Below are positions 9,204-18,817 of a stretch of DNA of 64,000 nucleotides, one piece after another. Under the pieces are notes generated by a model. That model did no database searches. It saw nothing but the letters and a program-made list of their open reading frames with translations, and was not told the DNA's origin. The DNA comes from Planctomycetota bacterium (GTDB lineage: Bacteria > Planctomycetota > UBA1135 > GCA-002686595): assembly GCA_023150475.1 (NCBI GenBank), contig JAKLKU010000005.1, positions 1 through 64,000 on the forward strand. Reading direction: 5' to 3'. The translations under genes were made by a program, and so were the position numbers. Position 1 is the first letter of the stretch; every line of letters begins with the position of its first letter.

Positions 9204-11129
9204 ATGCCCCCGCTCGCGGATCCTCGTCGCACGGCAGCCGGCCGACTCGCGCTCGACGTCGTCGACGGCGGCGTCGGACTCGCGTGCGTGCTGATCGTGG
9301 TGCGCGCGAAGACCGTCGGCTGGGGCGGCGCGTTCTTCGAGGACGTTTGGGGCGAACTGCCCAAAGTGCTCGCGAGCGCGACGTACGACTTGCTCGTCGC
9401 GAGCACGCTCACGGCCACGTTCGTGATCGCGCTCGGCTTCGTCGGCGGCGTCTGGCCGCGACGCGTGCTGCGCGGTGGCTTCTGGGTGCTCGCGGCCCTG
9501 GTGCTGCTCGCGAGCCTCGCGAACGTGACGGTGGTCGAGATGCTCGGCAAACCGTTCACGTACCAGTGGCTCTACTACTCCGATTTCCTGAACTCGGCCG
9601 ACGCGCGCGCCGCGCTCGGCGCCTCGACGACGTGGAGCGGCGTCCTCGCGACGCTCGGCGCGCTCGCCGCCGTGCCGCTGGTCGGCAAACTCGTCGGCGC
9701 GAGCTTCCGTTTCGCGACGCGCGAGTGGAGCGCGCAGCGGACGGCGTGGACGCTCGCCGTGCTGCTCGGACTGCATGGCTGGCTCGGGCACTGGTACCTG
9801 ACGACCGAGCAGTGGCCGAGCGCGCGCACGTCGAACCCGATCGTCGTCTTCGGCGAGTCGTGGCTGCAGTCGTTCCGTTCGCCGGTGCTCGGCGAGCTCG
9901 AGACTCCTTACGACGGCGCCGATTTCGAAGCTCCTCCCGTGGAGTCGAACGCCCCGCGCGGTGGGCTCGAGAACGTGATCGTCTTCGTGTTGGAGTCGGT
10001 CGGCGCGCGTTACCTGGACTCGTTCGGCGGCCAACACGCCGTCGCGCCGAACCTCGCGCGGCTCGAGTCGCGCTCCGCGATCTTCGAGCGCATCTACGCG
10101 CACATGCCGGGCACCAATCCGTCGCTCGCGTCGCTGCACGGCGCGGTCTACCCGTGGATCTCGTTCAAGACGGTGACCGCCGAGCATCCCGACGTGCGAC
10201 TCGAGGCGTTGCCCGCGCTGCTCGACGCACGCGGCCGACGCACCGCGTACTTCTCGTCGGCATCGCTCGACTTCCAAGGCGCGCGCGAGTTCCTCGATCA
10301 CCGCGGCTACGACGTGGTGCAAGGTCCGGACACTCGTTCACGCTCCGCGCAACCGCTGCGTTCCGAGTGGGAGTACCTGCACGGCACGAGCGACGCGGAC
10401 ACCACCGACGCGGCGATCGAGTGGCTCGCGAAGAACCACGCGGAAGGCGCGATGAGCTTCGCGATGATCTGGACGTTGCAGGCGCACTACCCGTACTACG
10501 TCACGGGCACCGCGCGTGAGTTCGGCACCGGCGACGAGCTCCTCGAGCGCTACTTGAACGCCGTGCACGAAAGCGACGCGGCGCTCGGGCGCTTGATCGA
10601 CTGGCTCGACGCCGCGGGGCTCGCGGACTCGACGTTGCTCGTGGTCGTCGCCGACCACGGCGAAGCGTTCGGTCAACACGGAAGCTATGGCCACGGCTCG
10701 ACGCTCTTCGAGGAGAACCTGCACGTCCCGCTCTTCCTCTCGAACCCGCGGCTCTTCCACGGCGAGCGCCGGCGCGAGCTCGGGGGGCTCGTCGACGTGC
10801 CGCCGACGATCCTCGACTGCCTCGGGATCGACGCGCCGAAGACGTGGCAAGGCCGCAGCCTCTTCGCCTCGAACCGCCACGGCCGGTTCTACGCGTGTGC
10901 GCCGTGGACCGACTTCCTGCTCGGCTTCCGCGAAGGCGACTGGAAGGTCGTGCTCGACACGTTGACCGGCGACGTGCAGGTCTACGACCTCGAGGCCGAT
11001 CCCGGCGAACGTGTGAACCTCGCCGCGGATCACGCGGACTACGTCGAGTACGCGAAACAGCGCCTCGCGTCGTGGATCCAGCACCAAGCGTCGTTCTACG
11101 CCGACGCGTTCCGCCATCGCGCCGAGTGA
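9204..11129 (+). CDS. LTA-synthase-like membrane sulfatase family protein
   Basis: N-terminal TM helices then sulfatase fold: VIVFVLESVGARYLDSFGG, PGTNPSLASLHGAVYPW, VVVADHGEAFGQHGSYGHG. Confidence 0.8.
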   Translation: MPPLADPRRTAAGRLALDVVDGGVGLACVLIVVRAKTVGWGGAFFEDVWGELPKVLASATYDLLVASTLTATFVIALGFVGGVWPRRVLRGGFWVLAALVLLASLANVTVVEMLGKPFTYQWLYYSDFLNSADARAALGASTTWSGVLATLGALAAVPLVGKLVGASFRFATREWSAQRTAWTLAVLLGLHGWLGHWYLTTEQWPSARTSNPIVVFGESWLQSFRSPVLGELETPYDGADFEAPPVESNAPRGGLENVIVFVLESVGARYLDSFGGQHAVAPNLARLESRSAIFERIYAHMPGTNPSLASLHGAVYPWISFKTVTAEHPDVRLEALPALLDARGRRTAYFSSASLDFQGAREFLDHRGYDVVQGPDTRSRSAQPLRSEWEYLHGTSDADTTDAAIEWLAKNHAEGAMSFAMIWTLQAHYPYYVTGTAREFGTGDELLERYLNAVHESDAALGRLIDWLDAAGLADSTLLVVVADHGEAFGQHGSYGHGSTLFEENLHVPLFLSNPRLFHGERRRELGGLVDVPPTILDCLGIDAPKTWQGRSLFASNRHGRFYACAPWTDFLLGFREGDWKVVLDTLTGDVQVYDLEADPGERVNLAADHADYVEYAKQRLASWIQHQASFYADAFRHRAE

Positions 11130-11141
11130 GCGCGCCGCGCC

Positions 11142-11726
11142 TCACTCGGCGAGCAACGTCGACAGTCGCGCCATCGCGCGGAAGAGCAACGCGCGGACTG
11201 CCTCTTCGCTCTTGCCCATCTGCTCGCCGATCTCCTTGCGCGAGAGCCCGACGAAGTGCGCGAGCGCGACGACTTCACGATGCTCGTCCGAGAGTTGGTC
11301 GAACGCCGCCTCGACGCGGCGGATCTCCTCTTCGCGGGCGAGCCGACGGCTCGGTGACGACACGCTCTTGTACGCGTCGAACAACGCGTCGAAGTCCGGT
11401 TGGCGCAGTTCCTCGACGCCACCGCGCTTCTCCGCCGCCCAGTAGGCGAGCCGATTGGCGATCTTGCGCTCGGCGGTCAGGAAGAGCCAACTCTTGAACG
11501 CGTTGTCGCTCGGGTGGCGGAAACGTTCCTGGTGCGTCAGCACTTCACGACACACCGACTGCACGAGGTCCGACGCGGACTCGCGCGCACGCAACGCAGC
11601 GCCCATCCGCACGCGCACGAACGCGCGCAGCGACGGCAAGTGGAGATGCAGGAGCTCCTGCAACGCCGCTTCGTCGCCCGCGGCGGCGCGTTCGGCGAGA
11701 GCGCGTAGGTCCGGTCGTTCGTCCAT
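11142..11726 (-). CDS. ECF-type RNA polymerase sigma factor
   Basis: Start at MDERPDLRALAERA; region 2 SASDLVQSVCREVL, region 4 LSDEHREVVALAHFVGLSRKEIGEQMGKSEEAVRALLFRAMARL. Confidence 0.85.
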   Translation of the reverse strand: MDERPDLRALAERAAAGDEAALQELLHLHLPSLRAFVRVRMGAALRARESASDLVQSVCREVLTHQERFRHPSDNAFKSWLFLTAERKIANRLAYWAAEKRGGVEELRQPDFDALFDAYKSVSSPSRRLAREEEIRRVEAAFDQLSDEHREVVALAHFVGLSRKEIGEQMGKSEEAVRALLFRAMARLSTLLAE

Positions 11727-11809
11727 GCACGCGAAACCCGCGCCTCGCGCAGGTCCAGCGGTTCGATTGTAGGCTTGGGGCGTCCGCCAGCGCCTCCCAT
11801 CGGTCCACC

Positions 11810-14800
11810 GTGCCGCAAGACCCGAACGCCGTGCCCGAGCCCGAACCTGCGTCCCCATCCGCCGGACGCACACCGTCGTCGCAGGACGCAGCGCTCGAGG
11901 ACCTGGTCGTCCGCTGCCTCGAACGCCTCGAAAGCGACGGCCCCGCCGCGCTCCACGAACTCGCGCGCGAGCATCCCGAGCACGCCGACGCGTTGCGCTC
12001 GCGCATCGCCTTGCTGCAACGCGCCGGGCTCTCGCCGCGCGCCGGCGCGAGCGACGACTTCCCCGAACGCCTCGGCGACTTCGACCTCGGCGCGCGGCTC
12101 GGCGCGGGTGGCATGGGCGTCGTGTTCCGCGCGACGCAGCGCTCGCTCGGCCGCGAAGTCGCGCTGAAACTGATCCATCCGAGCGAGCTCTACTTCCCCG
12201 GCGCTCGTGAGCGTTTCCGCCGCGAAGTCGAAACCGTCGCGCAACTGCGCCACCCGAACGTCGTGCCGATCTACGCGGTCGGCGAGGAGCGCGGCATCCC
12301 GTACTTCGCGATGGAGCTCGTCGACGGTGCTTCGCTCGCCGACGTGATCGACGCGTTGAAGCCGAGCGCCGTGCGCGAACTCGACGGCACCGCGTTCGCG
12401 CGCGTGCTCGCCGAACGTGCGCACGTGCAACCCGCGGAGTCGGCGGTGTGGAGCGGCTCGTGGATCGACGCGTGCCTGCGCATCGTGCGCGAAGCCGCGG
12501 AGACGCTCGAATACGTGCACCGCCGCGGCGTCGTGCACCGCGACGTCAAACCGTCGAACGTGATGCTGACCCGCGGTGGCCGCATCCTGCTCGTCGACTT
12601 CGGCCTCGCGCGCGGCACGAACGATCCCAAGCTGACGCGCACCGGCTCGCAGCTCGGTTCGCTCGCGTACATGGCGCCCGAACAGCTCGCGAGCGGCGCG
12701 GTCGACGCGCGCGCCGACGTCTATGGCCTCGGCGCGGTGCTCTGGGAGCTCGTCACGCTGCGGCCGGCGTTCTCGGCGCCGGACGCGACGCGCCTCCAGC
12801 ACGCGATCGCGAGCGGCACGCGGCCGGCGCTCGCGACGCTGAACCCGGAAGCGAGCGCGGCGCTCGCGACCGTGCTCGACAAGGCGCTCGCGGTCGAGCC
12901 CGAACGGCGCTACGCGAGCGCCGCGGACTTCGCGCGCGACCTCGACCACTTGCTCGCGCGCCGGCCGATCGAAGCGCGGCGCGCGAACGTCCTCGAGCGC
13001 ACGAAGCTCTGGGCCGCGCGCCGGCCGGCGGAAGCGACCGCCGTGGCGCTCGGAGTGCTGCTCTTCGTCGGCGCGCCGACCGTGATCGCGTGGCGCGAGA
13101 TGCGGGCTCGCGGCGCGCTCGAAGTCAAACAAGGCGAGCTCGAAGTCGCGCTCGGCGACGCGCGCGACGCGAACACGGCGCTGACGGCGAAAGGTCGCGA
13201 GCTCGCCGCCGCGCTCAACGAGGTTGCCGCCGAACGCGACGTCGCCGAAGCGAACTTCCGCGCCGCGCTCGACGCCGTCGACCGCATGTTGATCCGCACC
13301 GGCGACGACGTGCTCCGACGCGTGCCGCAGATGGAGCGCGTGCGCCGCGGCTTGCTCGAAGACGCGCTCGAGTTCTGCGAGCGTTTCCTCGCCGAACGGA
13401 AAGGCGGCGTCGAGCTGCGGCTCGAGACCGCAGCGACGCGCGTGCGTGTCGCCGAGATCCGCGCGTGGCTCGCGGACTACCCGGCGGCGCGTACCGAGCT
13501 CGAGCGTGCGCTCGCCGAGTTCGACGATCTCTTGACCGCGCGACCGGACGATCGGCCGACGCTGCAGAAGGCGATCGAAGCGCGCATCGCGTACGGCCGC
13601 ATCCTGCGCCTCGCCGACGAGCCGGCGGCGGCCGAACGCGAGCTCCAGAGCGCGCTCGCGCGGCTCGACGCCGTACCGACGCTCGCGCCGAGCGTGCCGG
13701 CGAACGTGCTCGCGATGCTCCGGTCGCGCGCACGGCTCTTCCTCGCGCAGACGCTTGCCTCGGTCGGTCGCGCGAGCGACGCGCTCGATGCGCTCGCGGC
13801 AGCCGCACGCGAGCTCTCTCCGCTTGCCGACGATCAGGCGAGCGATCGCACCGCGCGCCGCTTGCTCGTCCAGGTGCGCTTCCAAGCCAGCGCCCGTGCC
13901 ACCGATCTCGCGCGCGCTGGTGATCCCGACGGCACGTGGACGACGGCCGCGAACGAAGAAGCGCGGCTCGCCGTCGAGCTCGCCGAGAAGCTGCTCGCCG
14001 AAGAGGACGACCCGCAACTGCGCGCCGATCGCGCGGCCGCATTGAACGAGCTCGGCATCGGCGCGGCCTCGAGCGGCGATCTACCGACCGCCGCGCGCTG
14101 GTTCGAAGCCGCGCGCGACGAACTTGCGCGGCTCGCGCGCGACTTCCCCGGCCTCGTCGGGTTCGCGACGGACCTCGCGGCGGCGAACTCCGCGCTCGGA
14201 GCGATGCTCGGTGCCCTCGGCCACGACGAAGACGCGTTCCGCGCATTGCGCGGCGCCGTCGAAATCGGCGAGCGCCTGCGGACCGAACATCCCGACGTCC
14301 ACGAGTACGCCGTGCGCGCGTCGGGCTACCGCGCGAACCTCGGTTGGGCGCTGCTCGAACGTGGTCGCGTCGACGAAGGCTCGGTCGAGATCCGCCGTGC
14401 GGTCGAGCTCGCGCGCGCGACGCTCGCGGCGGCACCCGACGACGCCCAGACGCGGGCGTCGGCCGCGCAGCTCTTCGTGATGGGCGGCCGCGTCGCATCG
14501 CTCACCGGCGAGCACGAACGCGCGTTCGCGAGCCTGCGCGACGCAGCGGCTCTCGGCCTCGCGGTCGAACACTTGCCCTATGTCGCGACGTTGTGGACGC
14601 AGGCCGCCGAAGCGCTGCGCGCCGACGAACGCCGCGACGCTGCCGAACGCGCGAGCGCCGCCGACGCCGCGCTCGACGAAGCGCTCGACCTGCTGCTCTC
14701 GAACGCCGCGCGAGGCCTGACCCGCGACGTCCTCACCGACGGCGACCTCATGCCCCTCCACGCACGCCCGGCGTGGCAATACATCGCCGGCGCGTTCACA

Positions 14801-14824
14801 TCGAAGCACGCCGATGTGAAGTGA
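11810..14824 (+). CDS. Serine/threonine protein kinase (Hanks type) with TM and TPR-like C-terminus
   Basis: GARLGAGGMGVVFRA, VVHRDVKPSNVML, VDFGLARG, SLAYMAPEQL; TM FVGAPTVIAW; helical repeats after it. Confidence 0.9.
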   Translation: MPQDPNAVPEPEPASPSAGRTPSSQDAALEDLVVRCLERLESDGPAALHELAREHPEHADALRSRIALLQRAGLSPRAGASDDFPERLGDFDLGARLGAGGMGVVFRATQRSLGREVALKLIHPSELYFPGARERFRREVETVAQLRHPNVVPIYAVGEERGIPYFAMELVDGASLADVIDALKPSAVRELDGTAFARVLAERAHVQPAESAVWSGSWIDACLRIVREAAETLEYVHRRGVVHRDVKPSNVMLTRGGRILLVDFGLARGTNDPKLTRTGSQLGSLAYMAPEQLASGAVDARADVYGLGAVLWELVTLRPAFSAPDATRLQHAIASGTRPALATLNPEASAALATVLDKALAVEPERRYASAADFARDLDHLLARRPIEARRANVLERTKLWAARRPAEATAVALGVLLFVGAPTVIAWREMRARGALEVKQGELEVALGDARDANTALTAKGRELAAALNEVAAERDVAEANFRAALDAVDRMLIRTGDDVLRRVPQMERVRRGLLEDALEFCERFLAERKGGVELRLETAATRVRVAEIRAWLADYPAARTELERALAEFDDLLTARPDDRPTLQKAIEARIAYGRILRLADEPAAAERELQSALARLDAVPTLAPSVPANVLAMLRSRARLFLAQTLASVGRASDALDALAAAARELSPLADDQASDRTARRLLVQVRFQASARATDLARAGDPDGTWTTAANEEARLAVELAEKLLAEEDDPQLRADRAAALNELGIGAASSGDLPTAARWFEAARDELARLARDFPGLVGFATDLAAANSALGAMLGALGHDEDAFRALRGAVEIGERLRTEHPDVHEYAVRASGYRANLGWALLERGRVDEGSVEIRRAVELARATLAAAPDDAQTRASAAQLFVMGGRVASLTGEHERAFASLRDAAALGLAVEHLPYVATLWTQAAEALRADERRDAAERASAADAALDEALDLLLSNAARGLTRDVLTDGDLMPLHARPAWQYIAGAFTSKHADVK

Positions 14825-15001
14825 ACAGATGAGGTTCCTGGTCGTCCACTCGATCTTGCGTTCCTGCTTCACCTCTGCCGCGTTGGCGGGCCGGTTGTCC
14901 CTCGCGACGGCAAACGGGTCGGTGCCGATCGCCTGTCTCGAGTCCTGTCCGGAGTCTGCCGAGCGCAGCTAGTGCCAGCGGCGCTCGGCACACCCGCTCG
15001 A

Positions 15002-15856
15002 CTACGGACAAACGTCCACGTTTGGTGGCGACCGATCCATGTCGGCGGCGTTCCAGTCGTCCATCGTGGTCGTGTACGGCGCGTCGAACTGGCCGTCGTT
15101 GTTTGCATCCGGCAGGACGATGAGCGTCGTGTTCGAGTAGTCGAACATATCGGAACGACGGTCGTCTGCCCGCAGCACGTAGACTCGCCCGAGCGTCGTG
15201 AACTGCCGCACGCCGATCGATTTCATCTGCGACATCGCCGGGATACTCGCCGGCGTGATCGCAGCTCCACCAACATCACCGGACGGCAGTTCCATGCGCA
15301 TCAACGTGCTGGATTCTGCTGTCAGAAAGAAGAGGAATCGCTGCTCCGGGTCAGCTTCGAGAGTCCGTATGTGTCCGTAGTCGATGCCCTGAAACAGTAC
15401 ACGTCGGCGCACTTTCGGAGCGTGTTGAATTCCGGTGCCGCCACCGATCGGGTAGACGATTGGTGGGTAGGTATAGGTCCATCGCTCAATCGTCGAACTA
15501 CCATCTGGGTAAACCCCCGTCACGTAGAGGATTTCGGCCTGGCAACCGGCGCTGGCATCAACGACATGAAACGACGCTGATTCTGTGTGGCTCGAGACGG
15601 TCCATTCGGAACTGCTCGAGAGACGAGACTGTCGCCTGACGGTTAGTTCCTGGTTGAGAGTGTCGATGTCGACGAATACCCGGAGGTTCTCTGCGCTCTT
15701 GATCTTGCGTCCCGTTCCCATCCAAGTCGGCGTTGTCACAAGTTCCGGCAGCGGCTCCGGAGACTGAGCGCGACGACTCATTCCATATCCGATCAAGACC
15801 AACACCGAGCCCGCGAATATCCCAACGGCGAGACTCACCTTCGTGCGCGTGTTCAT
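15002..15856 (-). CDS. Hypothetical single-TM/secreted protein
   Basis: Start MNTRTKVSLAVGIFAGSVLVLIGYG; ORF in a lower-GC stretch. Confidence 0.6.
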   Translation of the reverse strand: MNTRTKVSLAVGIFAGSVLVLIGYGMSRRAQSPEPLPELVTTPTWMGTGRKIKSAENLRVFVDIDTLNQELTVRRQSRLSSSSEWTVSSHTESASFHVVDASAGCQAEILYVTGVYPDGSSTIERWTYTYPPIVYPIGGGTGIQHAPKVRRRVLFQGIDYGHIRTLEADPEQRFLFFLTAESSTLMRMELPSGDVGGAAITPASIPAMSQMKSIGVRQFTTLGRVYVLRADDRRSDMFDYSNTTLIVLPDANNDGQFDAPYTTTMDDWNAADMDRSPPNVDVCP

Positions 15857-15884
15857 TAGATCGTCCTTGCGACAGTACTTGGAG

Positions 15885-16487
15885 TCAAGGGGTACAGGGC
15901 CCGCACGGAGGCACCGACACACTCGCTGGACAGTTGGGATTCTCCTGCAACGCTGCCTGGACTTGGATGACTTGCGCGTTCCGGATCATCTCGTACCATG
16001 CACAGAGCGAATCGAGCGGACCACCGCCGGATGCAGCGATCTGGGTCATCATCGTGCAGTGAAAGGCCGCTGTATCGTTTTGAATTGCCAGTTCTTGGCA
16101 ATGGTATCCATACTGCAGGAAGGTCCCCAGGGTGTGTAGCCGTTCGTGATATAGAATCACCGCGATTACACCTGGTTTCCCTGGCAGACCTGGTATGCTC
16201 ATTGGAGAGATCATCTCAAACTGGTCGAAGTCGAGGACGATCTTCTGCCCATCACGGGTCGTCATCGCCGCCGTAGTCTTGGCGATATCGCCGCCGATGA
16301 TCTGAACGTTGGTTGGAATCTGCACGTGAACGCTCGAGAGATACGCCACCGCTGCGTCGATGGTCGCCTGCTGCTCCGGGGTCTTCGGCTTTTCCTTATA
16401 CCAAGAATCTCCCTGCGCGGTTGCACTCGACGCGATGCAGACGACCGCGGCAGCAAGGACGAGGAAGCACTTTGCACACTCCAGCAT
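15885..16487 (-). CDS. Hypothetical secreted protein
   Basis: 200-aa ORF with signal peptide MLECAKCFLVLAAAVVCIASSATAQ; YHERLHTLG motif; in lower-GC stretch. Confidence 0.65.
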   Translation of the reverse strand: MLECAKCFLVLAAAVVCIASSATAQGDSWYKEKPKTPEQQATIDAAVAYLSSVHVQIPTNVQIIGGDIAKTTAAMTTRDGQKIVLDFDQFEMISPMSIPGLPGKPGVIAVILYHERLHTLGTFLQYGYHCQELAIQNDTAAFHCTMMTQIAASGGGPLDSLCAWYEMIRNAQVIQVQAALQENPNCPASVSVPPCGPCTP

Positions 16488-16709
16488 GATTCGCGGCTCC
16501 CATGGATTAGGCGCGTGTTACGTCTCCCACATGCACACCGTCGGCGGACTCGAACCGAGCTACGCATGTACCTGGACCGGACCCCGACTGTTTGGAACAC
16601 CGTAGACGCTACCCCCCCCCCGTCAATACGCCGTTCTGCGTGCGTCGAGGCCGCGCGACCAGTCTGTCTGCGGCGCGGTTGTGCGCACCCTGGTGAGCTC
16701 GTTGGGTCC

Positions 16710-17366
16710 TCACGTAGTACCGACCGGCCGTACGTTGAGCCGTTCACCGTTCACCAGGGCGAGCTTGCGTGTCAAACCACCGGAGTAGCCCGTGAGGGAC
16801 CCGTCGGCACCGACCACGCGGTGGCAGGGGACGACGATCAGCCAGGGGTTCGCGCCGTTCGCGGCTCCCACGGCGCGCACGGAATTTTGGCGGCCGATGT
16901 TTCGCGCGAGAGTGGCATAGGTCGTCGTCGTGCCGTATGGGATTTCGGCGAGGGCGCTCCAGACCGCACGTTGGAAGTCGGTACCGCGCGGAGCAAGCTC
17001 GATCCGAAACCGCTTGCGCGTGCCGACGAAGTACTCTGCGAGCTGCTGTCGCAGATTGGCGACAGCCTCATCCGTTGTCGAGTCGACGAGGCTGAACTCG
17101 TGCACGGCGTCGCGCGCGCCACGACCTCCCCCAGCGAGCCCTCTCGTCCTCCGCGGGCTTGACTGGGCGCGACTAGTCGTGCGGCTGAGTGCGCGACGGT
17201 CTGCGTCGCGAAGCGCGACAGGTTCTAGATCAGGAGATGCTTGGGTCGTCATGCATGCGAACTCATGACCAGCGACGAAGGTGAGTTCGAAGAGGCGGCC
17301 TTCGGCGTCAAACGTGGCGGCGAGCGGGCCGAGCGGGGTTTCGATCGTCGTATGGAGGTGGTTCAT
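16710..17366 (-). CDS. ogt: Methylated-DNA--protein-cysteine methyltransferase (Ogt/AdaB type)
   Basis: Active-site motif LIVVPCHRVVGADGSLTGYSGGLTRKLALVNGE; overlaps upstream glycosylase gene by ATGA. Confidence 0.9.
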   Translation of the reverse strand: MNHLHTTIETPLGPLAATFDAEGRLFELTFVAGHEFACMTTQASPDLEPVALRDADRRALSRTTSRAQSSPRRTRGLAGGGRGARDAVHEFSLVDSTTDEAVANLRQQLAEYFVGTRKRFRIELAPRGTDFQRAVWSALAEIPYGTTTTYATLARNIGRQNSVRAVGAANGANPWLIVVPCHRVVGADGSLTGYSGGLTRKLALVNGERLNVRPVGTT

Positions 17367-18793
17367 GGCGCGTTTCCCAAGGACTTCCAGAGATGCAGGC
17401 TCGCGAGCGACCGGTGCGGCGCGCACGGCGCGAGCAGTTCGAGCACGCGTTCGTCGTCGGGCCGTTCGTCGAGCCCGGCGAGTTCCTGCGCGGCGCGCGC
17501 GAGGCCGACGTCACGGAGCGGCACGCAGTCGGCGAAGCCGCACGCGAACATCGAGAGCGCTTGCACCGACCACGGCCCGAGACCGCGCAGCTTTTGGAGC
17601 TCCTTCGCGGCGCGCGTCGCCGAGCCGCGGCCGAGCACGTCGAGCTCGAACTCGCCGCTCGCGACCCGACGCGCGCCGTCGATCAGGAACTCCGCCTTGC
17701 GGCGCGAGAAGCGCAGTCGCTCGAGGTCGCGGTAGTCGAGCGCCGCGAGCTCGGCGGGCGTCGGATGCGCGGCGCGACCGTCGCCGAAGCGTGCGCCCGC
17801 ACGCAAGACCAAGTCGCGGCGGCACTCGAACGCGAAGGCCAGGTTGACCTGTTGCGCGCACACGGTGCGCACGAACGCTTCGAACGGGCTCGGCGAGAGC
17901 GGCACGCGCATGCCGGCGCGGTCGCCGAGCAGACGAGCGAGTCCGCGCGTGCGCCGCACGCGCCGCTCGAACGGATCGGGCGCGGCGCCGAGCCCGCCGA
18001 GGCCGAGGATCCGCGCGGCGAGCGTGTGCACGGAACGCAGCGCGTCACGCGACGGCGCCCGTTCGCTTTCGACGCGGACACGCACGCGTCGTTCGGCGTG
18101 CTCCAACACGATCCGCGCGGGCCGGCCGTCGACGAGCTCGAGCCGCTCGAGCCGCGCACCGACGAGCCGCTCGGTCGGACTCTGCTTGTCGCGTGCGGTG
18201 TGCGCGAACGCGAGCTCGGGCCGCGCGTTCGGCGCGAGCACGAGCTCGAAGCCGCGGCCGGAGAGCATGCGCCGGTACTCGCCCGGCGCGAGCCCGGTGC
18301 GCGCGACGAAGTTGTCGTGGAACGCCGACAGGCTCTCGAAGCCGACCGAGAAGCCGACGTCGGCGGCTGACGCACGCGTCGTCGCGAGCAGCTCGCTCGC
18401 CCGTTCGACTCGCGCCCTCGCGAGCAACTCGAGCGGCGTCGCGTGGAAGTGTCGGCGCGCGAGCAGGGCGAGCTTGGTCTGCCCGACTTCGCACGCCCGC
18501 GCGAGCGCCGCGACGTCGGCGAACTCGTCGGGCGCCGACGCGAGCCGCGCGACCACCGCTTCGAGCCGCTCGCGATCCGGATCGTGATCGCGATAGAACC
18601 GATCGGGCCGGCAGCGGCGGCACGCCCGCAAGCCCGCCCGCCGAGCCTCCTCCTCGCCCGCGAAGATCACCAAGTTCTTCGCCAGAGGCTTGCGCGCGGG
18701 GCAAGAAGGCAGACAGTAGACGCCGGTCGTGAGCACGCCGCCGACGAACCGCCCGTCGGCGCTCGGATCGCGCGCCAAGAACCGTTCGACCAT
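17363..18793 (-). CDS. Ada-like (Zn-Cys + AraC HTH) fused to AlkA-type DNA-3-methyladenine glycosylase
   Basis: TTGVYCLPSCPARKPLAKN...CRRCRPD Ada zinc domain; AraC HTH VGFSVGFESLSAFHDNF; HhH-GPD-like FEAFVRTVCAQQVNLAFA and LRGLGPWSVQALSMF. GTG start at 18814 also possible. Confidence 0.88.
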   Translation of the reverse strand: MVERFLARDPSADGRFVGGVLTTGVYCLPSCPARKPLAKNLVIFAGEEEARRAGLRACRRCRPDRFYRDHDPDRERLEAVVARLASAPDEFADVAALARACEVGQTKLALLARRHFHATPLELLARARVERASELLATTRASAADVGFSVGFESLSAFHDNFVARTGLAPGEYRRMLSGRGFELVLAPNARPELAFAHTARDKQSPTERLVGARLERLELVDGRPARIVLEHAERRVRVRVESERAPSRDALRSVHTLAARILGLGGLGAAPDPFERRVRRTRGLARLLGDRAGMRVPLSPSPFEAFVRTVCAQQVNLAFAFECRRDLVLRAGARFGDGRAAHPTPAELAALDYRDLERLRFSRRKAEFLIDGARRVASGEFELDVLGRGSATRAAKELQKLRGLGPWSVQALSMFACGFADCVPLRDVGLARAAQELAGLDERPDDERVLELLAPCAPHRSLASLHLWKSLGNAP

Positions 18794-18817
18794 CCGTTGC
18801 TCGGAGAGTTTCACGTC

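Noticed and set aside
16530-16580. tRNA-like T-arm (ggttcgagtcc on minus strand)
   Set aside because: No acceptor, D or anticodon arms could be drawn around it; only a short T-loop-like match
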